DNA of 64,000 nucleotides, from NCBI RefSeq assembly GCF_900167905.1, contig NZ_FUYZ01000001.1:310001-374000 (forward strand). Reading direction: 5' to 3'. A program made the translations under genes and the position numbers. The first letter of the stretch is position 1, and each line of letters begins with the position of its first letter. Below are positions 36,739 to 45,944 of the stretch, one piece after another. A model generated the notes under the pieces. The model ran no database searches. It saw only the letters and a list, made by a program, of their open reading frames with translations, and was not told the DNA's origin. The DNA is from Soonwooa buanensis. Its GTDB lineage: Bacteria; Bacteroidota; Bacteroidia; Flavobacteriales; Weeksellaceae.

Positions 36739-38266
36739 CAAGACCGACATTTGTAGATTTTTTTCTCTTATGTCGGTTTTTTTTATTTCCTAATCCGTTG
36801 TTATACTGATAGATACATTGAGCGACAATATTCATTTTAGGTGTTTGAAAACTTTTTCCGTCAAATTCGACTTTTTGAGGAAATATCAAACACCCTATCG
36901 TTCTTTTTGTCTGTAAATCGCCCTGTTGATAGAGGTTTGCAAGGTTTTCCATTGAGTCGAGAGCATTTTCTATTTTGGTTTTTATATCAAGTTCTTTACT
37001 CTCTGAAACAATATGCTGGATCTCTTGTTCCAAGTGTTCAATTTGTTCTTTTGTTATTTTTTTTACCTCTTTGTAATCTACTTCATCTAATTTATCTGCA
37101 AGATATTTATCTCTTGCTTTAGCAACCTTCTCATTAAGCTCATTAATCTCTTTTGATATGGACTTCCTTTTTGCATCTATATCAAAGGTGAACTGTTTGT
37201 AGTTATCTAAAAGTATATCTCTCATCAAATCTTTGATGATAGGATTGTATTCCAATTTCGAAATTTCCAATTCGAATAATTCATTTAATCGATCTGAATC
37301 AAAACGAAATCCGCATTTATAATGGCAATGATAATAGTAATACGTTTTAGACTTTCCTTTAGCCCCACTTGCCGTAAGATTTTTGCCACATCTAGGACAA
37401 CGTAAAAGTCCACGTAATGGAAAACGTTCATTACCTAATACTCTTCCGCCAGGCCCTTCGACCTTCCTTTTTTTGTCCATAATCTGCTGCACCTGATTAA
37501 ACAGTCTTTCGCTGATCAGTGGCTCATGTTTTCCATCAATGTAATAGGCCTCTTCCTGTTTATATTCCTCAATATATATTTTACCACAGTAAACCGGATT
37601 TCTCATAGCTTTTGCAAATGCACTTCTTGACATTGAAGCACCCTCTCTTTTGTTCATCTGCAATCGAACATGATCTGCGGGAATATGTCCTTTTGCAACC
37701 TCGTTAAATGCCCAGGCTATATTAGATCCTTCTGGCTCTTTGATGGCAATATACTTTTTGCCATCTTCATGGCTTCTATTGATATATCCATATGGAGCAA
37801 TTCCCATCAATCTACCTTCTTTTTTTGCTCTCCGCATACCGTGAAAAGTGTTGAGTGCCCTTCTGTCATTTTCTACCTCGGGTGTGGATAGATAAATCGC
37901 AAGCATAAGCTTGTTTTCGGGAACAGACATATCCAATGGCTGTTCAATAGATTGAGGAATAATGTGATTTTTATGAAGTAAACTTATCATTTGATAAGCA
38001 TCTGCAGTATTACGACTGAATCTGTCCCACTTGGTAAATAGGACTAGATTGCTTTTGTGACTTTTCTTTCTTATTTCAAGAAGATATTTTTTCCACTCAG
38101 GGCGATTAAAGCTTTTTGCTGAATGATCTTCAAATATCACTCTATTAATAGCTATATTGTTATTAGCACAATATTTTCTTAACCTTTCTTCCTGATCTCT
38201 TTGTGAATAACCTTTTTCAGCCTGTTCATCGGTAGATACTCTTATATACAGATCTGCAATAACCAT
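36704..38266 (-). CDS. Large serine recombinase
   Basis: A 520-residue integrase of the large serine family. The catalytic resolvase domain (residues 1-150) has Ser11 in LYIRVSTDEQAEKGYS and the Arg-rich FTKWDRFSRN segment. The recombinase domain (GIAPYGYINR) and zinc ribbon (LLRCPRCGKNL, with YHCHYKCGF) follow, then a coiled coil (about 360-430). The last 20 or so codons read through the tRNA-Arg terminator and stop inside the tRNA gene. It presumably integrated the element next to tRNA-Arg. It lies downstream of a 70-residue small gene on the same strand. Confidence 0.9.
   Translation of the reverse strand: MVIADLYIRVSTDEQAEKGYSQRDQEERLRKYCANNNIAINRVIFEDHSAKSFNRPEWKKYLLEIRKKSHKSNLVLFTKWDRFSRNTADAYQMISLLHKNHIIPQSIEQPLDMSVPENKLMLAIYLSTPEVENDRRALNTFHGMRRAKKEGRLMGIAPYGYINRSHEDGKKYIAIKEPEGSNIAWAFNEVAKGHIPADHVRLQMNKREGASMSRSAFAKAMRNPVYCGKIYIEEYKQEEAYYIDGKHEPLISERLFNQVQQIMDKKRKVEGPGGRVLGNERFPLRGLLRCPRCGKNLTASGAKGKSKTYYYYHCHYKCGFRFDSDRLNELFELEISKLEYNPIIKDLMRDILLDNYKQFTFDIDAKRKSISKEINELNEKVAKARDKYLADKLDEVDYKEVKKITKEQIEHLEQEIQHIVSESKELDIKTKIENALDSMENLANLYQQGDLQTKRTIGCLIFPQKVEFDGKSFQTPKMNIVAQCIYQYNNGLGNKKNRHKRKKSTNVGLVTSIGFKPITF
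36743..36784 (+). terminator. tRNA-Arg terminator
   Basis: ACCGACAT (36743-36750) pairs with ATGTCGGT (36770-36777) and is followed by eight T residues. The C-terminal codons of the serine recombinase run through it in antisense. Confidence 0.85.
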
Positions 38267-38364
38267 TCTTGTAGTATTTCGTTAAAATTTAGTTTTAGAT
38301 TCGCATCAAAGAAAATGATGCAGTAGAAATTCATCTTTCCGATATACCGCTAAGGTACAAATTA

Positions 38365-38577
38365 TCAATCAGATGTAAAAAATTCTTTTAAAGTAAGTTT
38401 TACTATAATGTATAGAAATTCCATAATCTCTTCTGACTGTTCTTCGTTTACATCATGACCTGCTTTCCTTAATATCTGTAGCGCCGTTTCGGGAGGAATT
38501 TTTTTTAAAGGTATTGTTGGAATATATTTTTTAATTTCGGGTTGCTGGGATTCATTTTTTGATTTTGCTTTCTTCAT
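38365..38577 (-). CDS. Small conserved mobile-element protein
   Basis: A 70-residue basic protein (MKKAKSKNESQQPEIKKYIP start) with a helical C-terminal half ending LKEFFTSD. Small genes of this kind, with PxxxALxILxKxGxxVxxExxxxI patterns, commonly stand beside recombinase genes in Bacteroidota elements. Function unknown. It is 98 bases upstream of the serine recombinase and may share its transcript. Confidence 0.6.
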   Translation of the reverse strand: MKKAKSKNESQQPEIKKYIPTIPLKKIPPETALQILRKAGHDVNEEQSEEIMEFLYIIVKLTLKEFFTSD

Positions 38578-38854
38578 AACAGTATGATTGAAGATTTGTT
38601 CTCAAACATTGTAATTTAATTAGGTAGGATATTATTGACCAAGCTACTGTCGTAAAAGTCCTTTTTTGGCTGTTGGTTGCAAGCTAAATTTTAACTAAAA
38701 AATTTCTTACCTTCCCGTTATGAATATAACTGGTGACTAAAGCGGTGGGTATCCGCATAGTACCTATGAACATTCATCTGCACAAATCAATTGCGGGTTT
38801 ATCAGTATTTGAGATAATAATTTCCCGCAAATTAAAATAAAATATATTCTAAGC
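38578..38854. other. Non-coding stretch beside the broken genes
   Basis: 277 bases with no convincing gene. The only structure seen is an inverted repeat, TTGCGGG with CCCGCAA (about 38791-38828), without a T-tail, between the broken phosphoribosyltransferase gene and the small protein gene. Confidence 0.5.
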
Positions 38855-39463
38855 TTAATCCGGTAACTGAACGACACCATTGGCTGTAAGACTCATATGG
38901 CCTCTACTAACATCTATAATATTTTCTAAATTTTTCCAGCTTCTTGTTCTGATAGCACAGAATATCTTAATCTCTTTGTCCGGATAAATCTTTTAAAGCT
39001 CAAGAGCAACAGCCATAGATGTTCGACCTAATGTCAGAATATCATCAACCACAATAATCGTTGGTTCGGTTATAATAATAGGTTTTATGATTAAGCTATC
39101 TTGATGAGTTTGAACTGTATTTCTTGTGTCTGCATAAAACTGCCCGCTTGATTTAGGAATGGCATATGCACGATCAACACAAACAGTAACACTTTCACCT
39201 AATCCTTTTTTGACCTGTGTTTCACAAATTACTTGTGCTCGAAAAACAGCTCCGTCCATAAGTGGAGTACTTCTTGGGACAGGGATTAAAGATGAGTTTG
39301 CAAATTATTCTGATAAATCTGCTTCTTCTATTCTTTGGCTTAATCTTGTACTGAAAGTAACATCTCCATTTTTGCAAGAACCGGCAACCGTCCGTGAATT
39401 AATTTCAATATCAGTCTTACCTCTCGGAGAATAGGCCAGAAAGGTAAGAAACTCAAAAGACAT
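38855..39463 (-). pseudogene. Phosphoribosyltransferase-like gene with two in-frame TAA codons
   Basis: Read from the ATG at 39463 the frame stays aligned for 203 codons to TAA at 38855, interrupted only by TAA at 39305-39307 and TAA at 38993-38995. The joined product has FLAYSPRGKTDIEINSR early, MDGAVFRAQVICETQVKKG, a PRPP-binding loop IIVVDDILTLGRTSMA and a tail KIFCAIRTRSW. It resembles ComF/PRTase-like proteins found beside DprA in Bacteroidota elements. Its ATG overlaps the end of the dprA-like gene, so the pair was a coupled operon. No frameshift is needed, so the damage looks recent, unless the codons are read through. Confidence 0.75.
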
Positions 39464-40133
39464 ACTCCTTTTTTGTGGTTAAAAAAGGAATGCTCTCAAT
39501 TAGAAATTCAAAGTTGTCGTTGGTCAATACCTGTGCACCATAAATTAGCATTTCTTCTGCCCATGCAACTTTTTGATTGAGAACATTTTCCATAGTAAGA
39601 AGCTGCCTTTCCAATCTTAGAGCTTCCCATCCCTGATGTTTTGTACCGTTTTTTTCACTGGCCTCCTCAATGATTGTAGCATCACTTATCAATGCCATGG
39701 TTCTATTTCTGATCGGAAAGCTTTTCGGAGTTACTGGATAATTTTCAGGAAACTGAGAAATCAGCAAATGATTTTCAGCAATAAAATCCTGCAATTGCTT
39801 GTTCTCAGCCAGAAAATTTTTATCAATAGGAGTTCCTATAACACCAATCGTTTGACCTTAGGATTCAATTGCCGTTTTATGAGCTATTGTAGCAATACCT
39901 TCAGCTAAACCGCTTACTACTGTTATATCATTTTGCACTAATAATTGAGCAATCTTTCTAGCTCTTCTAACACCAAGATCTGAAACCTTACGAGAACCAA
40001 CAACTGCTACTCTCCTACCATTTTCCAACAAAGAAAAGTCCCCCTTATAAAATATTTCTTTGGGACTGTTTTTTTTCTCAATAGTGGTCAGCTTATCATA
40101 GTAATCGTTAAAAGAACCGATCTGCATAAGCAT
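39453..40133 (-). pseudogene. DprA-like gene with one in-frame TAA codon
   Basis: From ATG 40133 the frame runs 226 codons to TGA at 39453, interrupted only by TAA at 39858-39860. The first half has the DprA Rossmann elements VAVVGSRKVSDLGVRRA and VVSGLAEGI, followed by ATIAHKTAIES where DprA normally has an Asp (GIDxxAH). The second half has VTPKSFPIRNRTMALIS and ATIIEEASEKNGT. DprA loads RecA on single-stranded DNA; short mobile-element forms like this lack the flanking domains. The TAA sits where Lys (AAA) would fit. Confidence 0.78.
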
Positions 40134-40513
40134 TAAGGTTTAAATGAACATTGTAAATGTAGTGTATTTACAGTGTATTTTCAAAGTAATAGTAGTAAAT
40201 AATATAGATTAATTTACGGTTGGTTTATTAAAAATTTTCCATAACAAACCGGTAAAAAGGCAGCTAAGGTATTGTTGTCAGCCGAAGGCTTTTCCCACCA
40301 AAAGACTACGGCATAAACGGTTTCCTCCCTAAAGGTCCCCTCCAATTATTCCGTTTCCTTTTGGCTTTTTCTCTTTGTCAACAATTCATATCTGCTTTCT
40401 TTTTTCCGGTTTTTCTTTTGAAAAATATTCAGCGAAGCCAACAAGGCTTTGTAAGAAAGGACGGAGAAGAGATTGAAAACAAATCAAAATGTACAATCTT
40501 AAAACAAACAGTT
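40134..40513. other. Divergent spacer between dprA-like gene and ssb
   Basis: 380 bases with no convincing gene. GTGTATTT occurs twice close together (about 40160-40176), possibly a regulator site. The stretch nearest ssb is open in its frame, but the SSB fold begins at the ATG at 40514, so this part is treated as leader. Confidence 0.5.
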
Positions 40514-40915
40514 ATGAACATTATCGGAAGACTGACAAGAGATGCGCAAGTACGCACCCTGTCAAATGAAAAACAAGTAGTTAATTTCTCAATTGCTACC
40601 AATGACAATTATCGCAACAAACAAGGCGAAAAAATCGAACAAACTACCTATTTCGACTGCTCATATTGGATTTCTCCGAAAGTGGCTGAAATTCTTACTA
40701 AGGGGGCATTAGTCGAATTAAATGGCAGAGCCTATACTTCTGCATGGATAGGCAAAGATGGAGAAGCGCACGCAGGACTGAATTTCCTTACATCACAGAT
40801 TAAACTCCACAGTAGCAGTAAAAAGGATAGTAATAGTACAACATCTAAAAACAAAGGAGAAAATGCAAAATCAAAATCAGCAGAAAACGACAAAGACGAC
40901 GATTTACCATTTTAA
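40514..40915 (+). CDS. ssb: Single-stranded DNA-binding protein
   Basis: A 133-residue SSB with the OB fold from the first residue (MNIIGRLTRDAQVRTLSNEK, FDCSYW, GALVELNGRAYTSAW) and an acidic tail ending DDDLPF, which recruits repair proteins in bacterial SSBs. Start at 40514 is fixed by the fold; an in-frame extension upstream has no SSB similarity. It is an element-encoded copy and probably forms a unit with the DUF932 gene. Confidence 0.92.
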   Translation: MNIIGRLTRDAQVRTLSNEKQVVNFSIATNDNYRNKQGEKIEQTTYFDCSYWISPKVAEILTKGALVELNGRAYTSAWIGKDGEAHAGLNFLTSQIKLHSSSKKDSNSTTSKNKGENAKSKSAENDKDDDLPF

Positions 40916-40951
40916 AATCAATCACAATTATTAACATTTAAAATCATTATC

Positions 40952-42025
40952 ATGGCACATAATTTAAATTTCAACAACAGAACAGGGAAATACTCATTTT
41001 TTACTGTTAAAGAAAAAGCATGGCACAACTTAGGACAGCTTGTGCAGGAACACCCAACGAGTGAGGAAGCAATTAAGTTTGCAGGACTTGACTATGATGT
41101 AGAGAAATCTCCCTTATTTACCAAAGGTTCAGGAATTATTGACAATGACAACGGAATTGAAATGATTGATTCTGAATTTGAAGTTCCTAACTACTACGCC
41201 AATATTCGTACAGATAATAATACCGTTTTAGGGGTAGTGGGAAAAGATTACCATATCGTACAAAACCGTGAAGCCTTTTCTTTTTTTGATTCTATCGTAG
41301 GCGGTGGAAACGGTATTTTATACGAAACCGCAGGAGCTTTAGGAAATGGCGAAAGAATTTTTATCACGGCTAAACTCCCCGACTATATCCGTGTAGGAAA
41401 TGGTGACGACATAACAGAAAAATATATTTTCCTCACCACCTCGCATGATGGAAGCGGAAGTATTACCGCTGCATTTACACCCATCCGTATCGTTTGCCAA
41501 AATACTTTAAACGCATCTCTCAAAAACATGAGCAATGTTATACGCATAAGACATACCGCAGGAGCAAAACAACGATTGGAGGATGCTCATAAAGTAATGG
41601 GATTAGCAAATAAATTGAGCAATGAATTGGAAAACACCTTTAATCATTGGTCAAAAATAACAGTCGGAGACGCTGAAATGAAAAAGTTAATTCAATTAGC
41701 ACTATGTCCAAACAAAGAAACTCTAAGTCATTTGCAAAAGGAAAATTTTGACGAACTGTCAAGTGTCTTTAAAAATACTGTAGATGATGCTTTTGCTTAC
41801 GCTATGATGAGCGATGCGCAACAGATGGAGACCACTAAAGGGACTCTATTCGGTGCTTACAATGCTGTTACTGGTTTTTACCAAAATGTCAAGACCTACA
41901 AAGATGATGAAGCCAAATTACAATCTATTGTTATGGGCGGAACTGCACAAATCAAGTCACAAAAAGCATTTGAATTATGTGAGATATTTGCCAAAAGTGG
42001 CGCAGATTCTTTACTGATGAACTAA
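40952..42025 (+). CDS. DUF932 (phage/plasmid-like, TIGR03299) protein
   Basis: A 357-residue protein of the DUF932/YfjQ type, common in plasmids, phages and conjugative elements. Segments AWHNLGQLVQEHPTSEEA, NREAFSFFDSIVGGG and TAAFTPIRIVCQNTLNASL are typical. The molecular role is not established. It sits between ssb and a RadC-type gene, a usual neighbourhood in Bacteroidota elements. Confidence 0.88.
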   Translation: MAHNLNFNNRTGKYSFFTVKEKAWHNLGQLVQEHPTSEEAIKFAGLDYDVEKSPLFTKGSGIIDNDNGIEMIDSEFEVPNYYANIRTDNNTVLGVVGKDYHIVQNREAFSFFDSIVGGGNGILYETAGALGNGERIFITAKLPDYIRVGNGDDITEKYIFLTTSHDGSGSITAAFTPIRIVCQNTLNASLKNMSNVIRIRHTAGAKQRLEDAHKVMGLANKLSNELENTFNHWSKITVGDAEMKKLIQLALCPNKETLSHLQKENFDELSSVFKNTVDDAFAYAMMSDAQQMETTKGTLFGAYNAVTGFYQNVKTYKDDEAKLQSIVMGGTAQIKSQKAFELCEIFAKSGADSLLMN

Positions 42026-42086
42026 TTATCCCTGTTAATTTTCTACGCACGGTAAATCCAAGTCTCCACCGTGCAGGAGCACTAAT

Positions 42087-42536
42087 ATGAATTACAGAAT
42101 TGTGAACGAAATAAAAATAACATACACCCGAAAAGGCAACAGTGAAAAGAAGATCACCAACTCAAACGATGCGGTAAGTGTTTTCCGTCAGCATTTCGAC
42201 AGTGAGGAAATCGATTACAGAGAATCTTTCTATGCCCTTTATCTGAATCAGGCCAACAACGTTTTGGGAATAAAGAAAATTTCTGAATGTGGCATTTCCT
42301 CAACGATGGTTGATGTAAGAATTATTATGCAGGCTGCTCTGCTCTGCAATGCTACTGCAATCATTATAGCACACAACCACCCCTCCGGAAACCTGAAACC
42401 TTCAGGAGAAGACCTCAAGATAACACAAAATATAAAGAAAGCATCAGAATTTCTCAACATCAGATTATTGGATCACTGTATCTTAACAGCAAGTCACCAC
42501 TGCTCATTTGCAGATGAGGGTTATTTATCCATTTAA
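42087..42536 (+). CDS. RadC family JAB/MPN protein
   Basis: A 149-residue RadC-type protein with the JAMM metal motif in IIAHNHPSGNLKPSGEDLKIT and the downstream LLDHCILTASHHCSFADEG. Despite the name, no direct DNA-repair activity has been established for the family; such genes are frequent in mobile elements. A terminator follows (42552-42577). Confidence 0.88.
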   Translation: MNYRIVNEIKITYTRKGNSEKKITNSNDAVSVFRQHFDSEEIDYRESFYALYLNQANNVLGIKKISECGISSTMVDVRIIMQAALLCNATAIIIAHNHPSGNLKPSGEDLKITQNIKKASEFLNIRLLDHCILTASHHCSFADEGYLSI

Positions 42537-42551
42537 ATTCTTGAAAAAAAC

Positions 42552-42578
42552 AAAACGGCAATTAAATTTGCCGTTTTT
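42552..42578 (+). terminator. Terminator after the RadC-type gene
   Basis: AAAACGGCAA (42552-42561) pairs with TTGCCGTTTT (42568-42577), with T residues following. Confidence 0.8.
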
Positions 42579-42587
42579 TAAAATTTG

Positions 42588-42633
42588 GGCGAAAAGGACA
42601 ATTCCTTCCGATGGTCGGAAATGTCTTTTCGCC
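42588..42633. repeat. Two-tier cruciform-forming inverted repeat
   Basis: GGCGAAAAGGACA (42588-42600) pairs with TGTCTTTTCGCC (42622-42633, one bulged base). Inside it TTCCGA (42606-42611) pairs with TCGGAA (42615-42620). No T-run follows, so it is not a normal terminator. It lies between the RadC-type gene and the end of the tra block. Confidence 0.65.
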
Positions 42634-42708
42634 GTCTTAATGGAAATCAACTCATTTGAAGTGCCTTGCTTAATCCTTAACATTTCAAAACAGTTGATCG
42701 ATTGAAAG

Positions 42709-43149
42709 TCATTTAGTGCTATCAAATTCAAAATCTATTCGTTTCTCATTACCAAAACTATCCTTAATCCAAATACTGAATTGGTGAGATTCTGATGACT
42801 GAGAAGTGTAATAAAGTCTAAATTGTTTCTCGGGCAATATATATTCATCATTAGGAAGATACGGTTCATCGCTATAACGTTGAAGTTTTCCATTTCCCTC
42901 AAATTGAAAATAGCGTATGCTATATTTTGTCTCGCTAAAATTACCTGCCGTTTCCAATATTATTCTAATCTCGACGATTTCACCTTCTTTGATCTTACTT
43001 GGAATAGGCATAACCTTAATATCGAACGGAAAGTTTTGCTTCATTTCCAAATCATTGTCCTGACATGAATTAAAAATTATACCCAATAAAACCAGAATAA
43101 ATGAATACTTTAAAAGATTTATTATTTTATAATTAGTTGCATTTTTCAT
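42709..43149 (-). CDS. traQ: Conjugative transposon protein TraQ (DUF3872)
   Basis: A 146-residue lipoprotein-like protein (hydrophobic N-terminus ending FNSC, Cys29). The family segments FDIKVMPIPSKIKEGEIVEI, YSIRYFQFEGNGKLQ and FRLYYTSQSSESHQF match DUF3872/TraQ of CTnDOT-type elements. The exact role in transfer is not known. It is the last gene of the tra block and follows traO by 10 bases; traP, the primase gene that may lie between in other elements, is absent. Confidence 0.8.
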   Translation of the reverse strand: MKNATNYKIINLLKYSFILVLLGIIFNSCQDNDLEMKQNFPFDIKVMPIPSKIKEGEIVEIRIILETAGNFSETKYSIRYFQFEGNGKLQRYSDEPYLPNDEYILPEKQFRLYYTSQSSESHQFSIWIKDSFGNEKRIDFEFDSTK

Positions 43150-43159
43150 ATTAGATATT

Positions 43160-43720
43160 TTAAAAATTATACCGTAGTCCTACTCCCATCAAAGAATGTA
43201 AAGTTCCACGCTGACTGTTTTGTAAAACGCTTAACTGGCCATCAACGATAAAAACTATGTGTTCAGTCAGATAACTTTCTAAAGATAACTTACCAGAAAC
43301 TCCGTATACAAAGCTTTCTGTAGTGTTCAATAAGGAACCGTCGTAAAGTATTGGTTCATTTCTGTTAACCACTTCATAGCCAGCAAGAGCACCGAGTCCA
43401 AAATTCAAATTTACATTTCTCATGGAATCACCTATCAAATAGAAACTGTAACCAGCATGTAATAGAAAGGTATCAATCGGTATGTCGTAATTTCTGTATT
43501 CATAAAATTTCCTGCTGTATTCAGCCCTTCCAAAAAAATATCTACCGTTCTTAGCATAAGAAATAAGACCAGCCGCAAATACATAATTCTGCTTTTCGGG
43601 AGATTTAGGAAATACTGAATAGGATATTTCAAATCCTTTTTGCTTTGGAATCATCTGCTGTGCAAATGATTGTACATTCAGTGTGAAAATGAAAAGCATT
43701 GTTATCAATAATTTTTTCAT
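43160..43720 (-). CDS. traO: Conjugal transfer protein TraO
   Basis: A 186-residue outer-membrane-type protein with a signal peptide (MKKLLITMLFIFTLNVQSFAQ) and a barrel-like body (GYSFYLIGDSMRNVNLNFG; ending LMGVGLRYNF). It fits TraO of Bacteroides-type conjugation systems, part of the envelope-spanning mating apparatus. Its start is one base from the traN stop. Confidence 0.85.
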   Translation of the reverse strand: MKKLLITMLFIFTLNVQSFAQQMIPKQKGFEISYSVFPKSPEKQNYVFAAGLISYAKNGRYFFGRAEYSRKFYEYRNYDIPIDTFLLHAGYSFYLIGDSMRNVNLNFGLGALAGYEVVNRNEPILYDGSLLNTTESFVYGVSGKLSLESYLTEHIVFIVDGQLSVLQNSQRGTLHSLMGVGLRYNF

Positions 43721-43721
43721 A

Positions 43722-44630
43722 TCAATTGGTTTTGAAATTTAAACTATTGATCAGTTTCGCATTGATCAGCTCGGTATTCTCAAGCTGAACTTTTTGATGT
43801 CGTCCACCATTCTTTTCTAGAATCTCGATTTCTAAGACCTGGTCCTTTAATAAGGTAAATTGCTCCAATAAGTAAACACCCTTTATATTAGAATGGTGCA
43901 TAGCGGTCATCACCGGAAAATAAACTCTAATCGGCTCTAACTGCTTATCCTGAACAACTGTTCTTTTTAAATTCTTCTTATCTACAATTTTAAAGTTGAT
44001 CAGTTCAATGTCATAAGCGACATTGCTACTGTTATCAACTTCGATGGTAAAATAGAATTTATTTTCATTGACGTGCAATGCTCTGACTGAAAACTGAATA
44101 CCGAAGCTTTTGGATGCGATATGCTTTACGGTCTTGCGACTTTTTCTGTACAGATTTTCCATAATCAATTCTGTCAGAGATGAAGAACTTCCTTTGAGAT
44201 CTTCAAAAAGTACATCGTTTGAATATTGCCATTCATTGCTTCTCTGCATTTTTAACAGATCGTAGCTGAGCACATCAGGATAAGCGCTGTAAAAAACATC
44301 AAAACTGTAAAACTTACCATCTTCCGTAATCACCGAAAAATTGGTTTCTTCCTCGAAATCTCTGACTGCGGATTTTATCCTAAGAACGTTGCCTATCGGC
44401 TCTGCTTTGCTAGCAACCAACAATTCACTACCGAGATCTACATAACGTATCGGTGAAGGAAATATCAAATGACTGGTTTTGCTGTAAGTGACCTGCATCC
44501 TGAAAGGATTCAGCTTCGCTTCTTCCAAGGAAACATGGGTTCTAAGGGAATCATAATCCTGAGCAAAAGCCCTTCCTGCAAAGAGCAGGAGTAGAATTAT
44601 TATATTGCTGTAAATCTTATGTACATTCAT
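43722..44630 (-). CDS. traN: Conjugative transposon protein TraN (DUF4138)
   Basis: A 302-residue exported protein (signal MNVHKIYSNIIILLLLFAGRAFAQ) of the DUF4138/TraN family, a VirB9-like outer membrane core component of the mating channel. Recognisable segments are SHLIFPSPIRYVDLGSE and RIKSAVRDFEEETNFSVIT. It lies between traM and traO in standard order. Confidence 0.88.
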   Translation of the reverse strand: MNVHKIYSNIIILLLLFAGRAFAQDYDSLRTHVSLEEAKLNPFRMQVTYSKTSHLIFPSPIRYVDLGSELLVASKAEPIGNVLRIKSAVRDFEEETNFSVITEDGKFYSFDVFYSAYPDVLSYDLLKMQRSNEWQYSNDVLFEDLKGSSSSLTELIMENLYRKSRKTVKHIASKSFGIQFSVRALHVNENKFYFTIEVDNSSNVAYDIELINFKIVDKKNLKRTVVQDKQLEPIRVYFPVMTAMHHSNIKGVYLLEQFTLLKDQVLEIEILEKNGGRHQKVQLENTELINAKLINSLNFKTN

Positions 44631-44645
44631 TTTTTAAAATTTTAA

Positions 44646-45941
44646 TTAATTATTTTTAGGTACCAGTATGACCTGTTGCCCTGCCTTCACTGTAACTTTC
44701 AATTGTCTTACCCTCTTTTGAAAATAGCCTGACAAACCCTGCACGACTCCTCTGCTTAAATCTGCGGCAACCTGCTGTCCTGCAGACTGGGTCATCATAA
44801 TATTGGTTCCCGAAGTCTGACCGATATTAGCTACAATATCGCTTACGGCAGTTTGTTCTGGTGAGTAAGGAACATATAAACCGGATTGACCGTCATTGTC
44901 GTGAACATTGATTTCTACAGGATAAACATTCCCTTGGTATTGAATGGAAGCAATCTTTAACTGAAGCCTTCCGCCCTGAAATTTACATATAGCAGTCAGT
45001 AAACTTCCCGAAGGAATTTCTATACGCCCCAGCTTCATTCCTTCTGAAAGTCTGATGGATAATGTGCTTTCATTAATTACGGTTTTGGTTTCATAAACCA
45101 CACCTTTTAGTGCATTTTTAGATTGAACTGGATAATTTGAATTATTTTGTATCTCGTAAAATCTGTTCTGATTTAAACTTGCAATAAAACCACTGTCAGA
45201 GGTCTTTCTGTATAATGAAGAAACAATATTCGAATGGGATGGTTTTGCCGGTGTCAGCTTAATCTTCTTTTCTGTTGGCTTTTCATCTTCTTCTTTTGGT
45301 GCCGGTTCTTCCTGCTTAGTAGTGGTTGGAAGATATTTAGCTGCCATCTGATAGGACTTTTCCATAAGTTCTAGCTGGTCGTTCATTCCAAGTCCTGCAG
45401 GAGCAGCATTATTCTGCATCGCTTCATTCTTTAATCTTGAAATTTCTTTCCTTAGATTATTAACTTCCTGATCATCCCGACCATAAAATGAGCTCAAAGT
45501 CTGCTGTGCATTACGATAGCTGTTCACAGCATACTGATCGGACTGTTGAAGTTCAATACCACCAGTTGCACTTGATGAATTAGTATTAGAATTTAAATTG
45601 CTTTGGTCATTCCAATAGTCCGATAATGTAGTGACTGCATTCCTTTTTTCTTCATTTTTTTGCTCCAGCAACTGCTGCTCATAAGCCTTTTGCTTATCTG
45701 ATTGTAACTGACCTTCCTTTGCCTGCGGGATAGCTGCATTAAAACCAGCCTCTTCAACCAGAGTATTATTAGCTTTTGGCTTAAAGATGAGGTAAAAACA
45801 AGATGCGCACACGACAGCCATCAAAAAATAGATGATAGGCTTTTTAAGTTTTTCCCATTGAGCCTTTGGATCTTCATTCACTCCGTTAGAACTTTGAGGG
45901 AGATCATTTTCTGTCAATTTAATTTTCTCTGAATCTTTCAT
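44646..45941 (-). CDS. traM: Conjugative transposon protein TraM
   Basis: A 431-residue inner-membrane-anchored VirB10-like scaffold. One membrane segment lies at about 34-50 (PIIYFLMAVVCASCFYLIF). A long low-complexity Gln/Asn-rich and proline-rich stretch (about 85-240) precedes the C-terminal TraM domain with LKGVVYETKTVINESTLSIRL and VYPVEINVHDNDGQ. It lies 4 bases from traL. Confidence 0.9.
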   Translation of the reverse strand: MKDSEKIKLTENDLPQSSNGVNEDPKAQWEKLKKPIIYFLMAVVCASCFYLIFKPKANNTLVEEAGFNAAIPQAKEGQLQSDKQKAYEQQLLEQKNEEKRNAVTTLSDYWNDQSNLNSNTNSSSATGGIELQQSDQYAVNSYRNAQQTLSSFYGRDDQEVNNLRKEISRLKNEAMQNNAAPAGLGMNDQLELMEKSYQMAAKYLPTTTKQEEPAPKEEDEKPTEKKIKLTPAKPSHSNIVSSLYRKTSDSGFIASLNQNRFYEIQNNSNYPVQSKNALKGVVYETKTVINESTLSIRLSEGMKLGRIEIPSGSLLTAICKFQGGRLQLKIASIQYQGNVYPVEINVHDNDGQSGLYVPYSPEQTAVSDIVANIGQTSGTNIMMTQSAGQQVAADLSRGVVQGLSGYFQKRVRQLKVTVKAGQQVILVPKNN

Positions 45942-45944
45942 ATG

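Noticed and set aside
36704-38266. Serine recombinase as the integrase of the cassette array
   Set aside because: Integron integrases are tyrosine recombinases. This one is 18 kb away, next to a tRNA gene, and belongs to the conjugative element.
40361-40513. Longer N-terminus of the SSB protein
   Set aside because: The OB fold starts at the ATG at 40514, and the extra 51 residues show no SSB similarity.
42525-42731. Minus-strand 68-codon frame after the RadC-type gene
   Set aside because: It runs through a terminator and an inverted repeat and has no recognisable protein features.
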